A DNA stretch of 64,000 nucleotides from Diphasiastrum complanatum (taxonomy: Eukaryota > Streptophyta > Lycopodiopsida > Lycopodiales > Lycopodiaceae), in assembly GCA_029204225.1 (NCBI GenBank), contig MU832234.1, forward strand, positions 17,402 through 81,401, read 5' to 3'. Numbering within the stretch: the stretch's first letter is position 1; each line of letters begins with the position of its first letter. Positions 61,261 through 64,000 of this stretch are shown piece by piece. The notes under the pieces are model-generated. The model had not been told where the DNA came from, did no database searches, and saw only the letters and a list, made by a program, of their open reading frames with translations. The position numbers and the translations under genes were made by a program.

Positions 61261-62396
61261 CTGTCAAATCCATCAACGAGTCTAATATAAGAAGTTCAGG
61301 CTTTCATTTGTAACATAGAACGAAGAGTAAAAAACTATATTATGATGATCCTTCATTGTTAGATCCTAATGCTATGTGTAAGCAACCATGAATGCCATAG
61401 AGAGGTGTCATTTTCTATAAAATGTTAAAAGATCTTTGGTATCCTCGACAAATAAGACCTCGGATGTCACAAAAAAAAAGGAGTATGCTAGAGGAAAGAC
61501 CAATCACCATGTCATAGAAAGTTGTATCAAAAGACCAAATCTAGTGACGAAATGTCATGATGAGGTTGTTGGATATCAATGAAAACACGCAATCAAACGA
61601 TATCTAATGTATACCATGTGATAATAATGGTGGTAAGCCCAACAATACTAAAAAGTGCACAAATAATAAAAAAAGGCCGAATTGTACAAGATAGAAATAA
61701 TAGACTTGAGGTTGTAAAATGTGTGAAAGGACTCCAATCCAAGGGTGGATACCAAGGTAGCCATAAGGCCAATAAGTGCCATATATAAACTTTGTCATAT
61801 GTTGTAACCCTTGGGAGAAGGAACTTACCTAACTGATTCTCCATAGCGACTTTGTAACCTTAGAGGTGGAATAATAAGTTGAAGAAGTTGAGACTAGCTT
61901 AGCACCAATTGTAAAGCTAATCCAACCATTGCACCCTAGAAGACTCAGATGAATGATCCTCCCAAGTCCTAGAGCAAGTCTAATGTTGTGTGTTCATCAC
62001 CAGATTCTATCCTTACCATTGGTCAGTTTTGACCATGGGAATTTCCAAAAGAGGATGGTTTGGTTGTGGTCTACATTCATTGGACCTAATTGACCTACTT
62101 CGAACTTCAACAACTACAAATAGGCGTTCATCTTTATTAATTAGTAAGTTCTAGAGAAGTACTTTTTTGTTCATAAGGATCAAAGGTTATGTGTACCTTG
62201 ATTTCTTTCCTTATCTTTTATATGTAATGAGCTAGTATTGAGAAGTCTGTTTTAATCAATCTTGTTTGGTTCTAACTTGATCTTGAATGTTAAGAGGTGA
62301 TTTTGTCCATGCTACAATCTTGGAATTTTGGCTTTGTTAGTTTGGAAGTGAATCATGATCAATCATATCCATATCCAATCTTGCGTAAATCTTACA

Positions 62397-62408
62397 TGGT
62401 ATCAAAGC
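62397..62408 (+). other. Primer-binding-site-like TGGTATCAAAGC after an LTR-like end
   Basis: One base from the standard initiator-Met primer site (TGGTATCAGAGC), preceded by TTACA. It suggests a copia LTR ending at 62396. The LTR start is not fixed and no + strand gag follows. Confidence 0.5.
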
Positions 62409-63040
62409 TTGTTTAGGCTGATCAAAATCACTTTCAAGTCATTTTTGTAGGTGCTTGCAATTCAATGAGCTTATTTCAAAATCAGGATCCAAGTGGAGGT
62501 CAATCTCGTACATATTGTGATTTTGTGCAAGTTTCACCACTTGGATAGGGATTGGATATACGATAATTTTGGTTGCTATCAAGCCCATAAAGATCACTTG
62601 GATGGAAACAAACACAAAATATTACGGGTTGTAGCAATAACCACCCAACAAATGTCTAACATATTGCTAGACAAACACCAAGCTAGTCTCTATGCTAGAT
62701 ACTACGATATCTAGAGCACAACAACACTGATGAATCATTGATAGACACAATATATCAAAAGTGCTAAGATGAGGGGTTTAGATATACTCTCTCAAACCTT
62801 AGGCTTCATAGACATGCATATTCTCCTTTCAAGTTCATCCCCTTCCATGAATAATAGCTACAGTACCCAATATAGACAACATCCACAATGATTCTTGCAT
62901 GAGGCAATGCATTAACTAACTAGGGACATAGGACCTACTTCAAATTTTGGGAAGTACATGTGCTTTAGCAAGAGCATATGCTTCACATACTTTGCCTACT
63001 TCATATGCTTCCATGAGGCAAACCATGCACGATAGACTTT

Positions 63041-63290
63041 TTAAGCAAAGCATCGATGCATCTCTAAAATTTGAATTTCCCAATCTTTCCTGCCACATCC
63101 TCTACTAAACTTTGGCATCTCTTGTGTAGGATGAGGTATTAGCTCAATCCCTCGCACAATATCTATCAGATCATGAATCACAAGAAGTGATTCCATCCTT
63201 ATTATTCCATTTAAAATAGTTGGAAGAACTTGATTCATCCTTATTTTCCATTTAAAATAGTTTGAAGAAGTCAACCTATACTATTCTCCA
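63041..63290 (-). pseudogene. Copia gag N-terminal fragment
   Basis: On the - strand SSNYFKWKIRMNQVLPTIL, then DLIDIVRGIELIPHPTQEM and CGRKDWEIQILEMHRC, matches the start of copia gag (sNY..Wk..M...L....L...v.G.e..P......DW). A 40-bp tandem duplication (63191-63230 and 63234-63272) sits at its N-terminal end and repeats the 'W-K-I' coding stretch. Confidence 0.65.
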
Positions 63291-64000
63291 AGACAAGACT
63301 AACTTGATGAGAGATGGGACCTTATGTGAGTGTGCAAAAGCCATGAGGTTGGAAAAATCGAATTGTCCATCTTTGTACTAACTGTCTTTGGAATAGATTG
63401 TCTAGTGAGCCCTAAGGGCCTCTAGATAATAGATATAGAGCTATCATTTAGTCATTAGGTAGCTTATTCATTCTACTGCTTCTCTTCTAAACTTAGCTAC
63501 TATCATTTGCTTCATGTTATTATCTTTCTATGCTCCATTGATTCAATGTATGTGATTGTCTTAATAACACTTAAGGTCCTTGGGAACTCGAAGAAAACCT
63601 CACATCTTGGAAACTCCAAGGATTTCCTAGGTTGATTAACAAAGCCCTTAGCTTCAATCCTAGGCTAGCTTCATGATTTCTTTGAAAAGAAGAAAACTGA
63701 CATCTGCTAGAAATGTCATTCATGTGTTATCATATCTAGCTGCTCCTCAACATACTTCCAACTTCTAACTTTAAAAGGTATTGTGAACCTAACGAAATCA
63801 TGCATAATCCAGGTCTTTCGTGATTGAGGGCCCAAATCGGAAACAACAAAGTCAGCAACAATTCTCCCTTAGTATCCCTCGATCTAATAAAAAAAAGTTG
63901 AAATCCTCATCAATCATTGCCAACCCAATCATGTAATGGTTGAGAGTTGATAGCTACAACTATAAAACTTGACAGCAGTTTTTGGCAAGGCACAAGCTTT
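63291..64000. other. No supported feature
   Basis: AT-rich non-coding sequence up to the window end. Confidence 0.4.

Overview
This window is nuclear DNA of a land plant with large, transposon-filled introns. I base that on the plant-type LysM protein gene, GT-AG introns of 1.6-18 kb, plant lineages of Ty1/copia, Ty3/gypsy, LINE and hAT elements, and many long (GA/TC)n tracts. I cannot name the species. Nearly all transposable-element reading frames are broken by stops and frameshifts, so most insertions are old. A large-intron lineage such as a fern, a gymnosperm or an early-diverging angiosperm would fit.

Two host genes can be followed, and neither shows as one long ORF. The first, on the + strand, encodes a single-LysM-domain protein. 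Its exons are 1664-1789, 19964-20094 and 21673-22612, giving 398 codons. The first intron is about 18.2 kb. It contains a chromovirus-type gypsy element (about 4.5-7.5 kb), a copia fragment (7.55-8.58 kb), palindromic short repeats, and a candidate 8.3-kb hAT element (10.12-18.45 kb). The second gene, on the - strand, is a partial GAF-like, acidic, coiled-coil gene reconstructed from six phase-0 exons between 57097 and 39310. Its introns hold a gypsy fragment, a LINE fragment, LTR-like sequence and short palindromic repeats.

Layout: 0.3-0.9 kb degenerate copia reverse transcriptase; 1.66-22.6 kb LysM gene; 23.56-23.96 kb hairpin-ended short element around a (TC)n tract; 26.7-30.8 kb gypsy pol of the DGGS-protease type; 31.7-34.6 kb inverted copia element with a 165-bp (TC)n tract in its pol; 34.8-36.6 kb second gypsy pol of the same type; 36.6-39.3 kb AT-rich DNA with a Z-DNA-type tract; 39.3-57.1 kb GAF-like gene; 57.4-58.7 kb palindromic short elements; 58.7-64 kb mostly non-coding with two copia gag fragments.

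The most unusual item is in the candidate hAT element. Besides a decayed BED-finger hAT transposase, it carries on the opposite strand a histone-H3 fold with CENH3-like residues. One in-frame TGA separates this fold from a 137-codon open frame. A near-palindrome of about 1.45 kb also lies inside the element. This looks like a transposon carrying captured host sequence inside an intron of the LysM gene.
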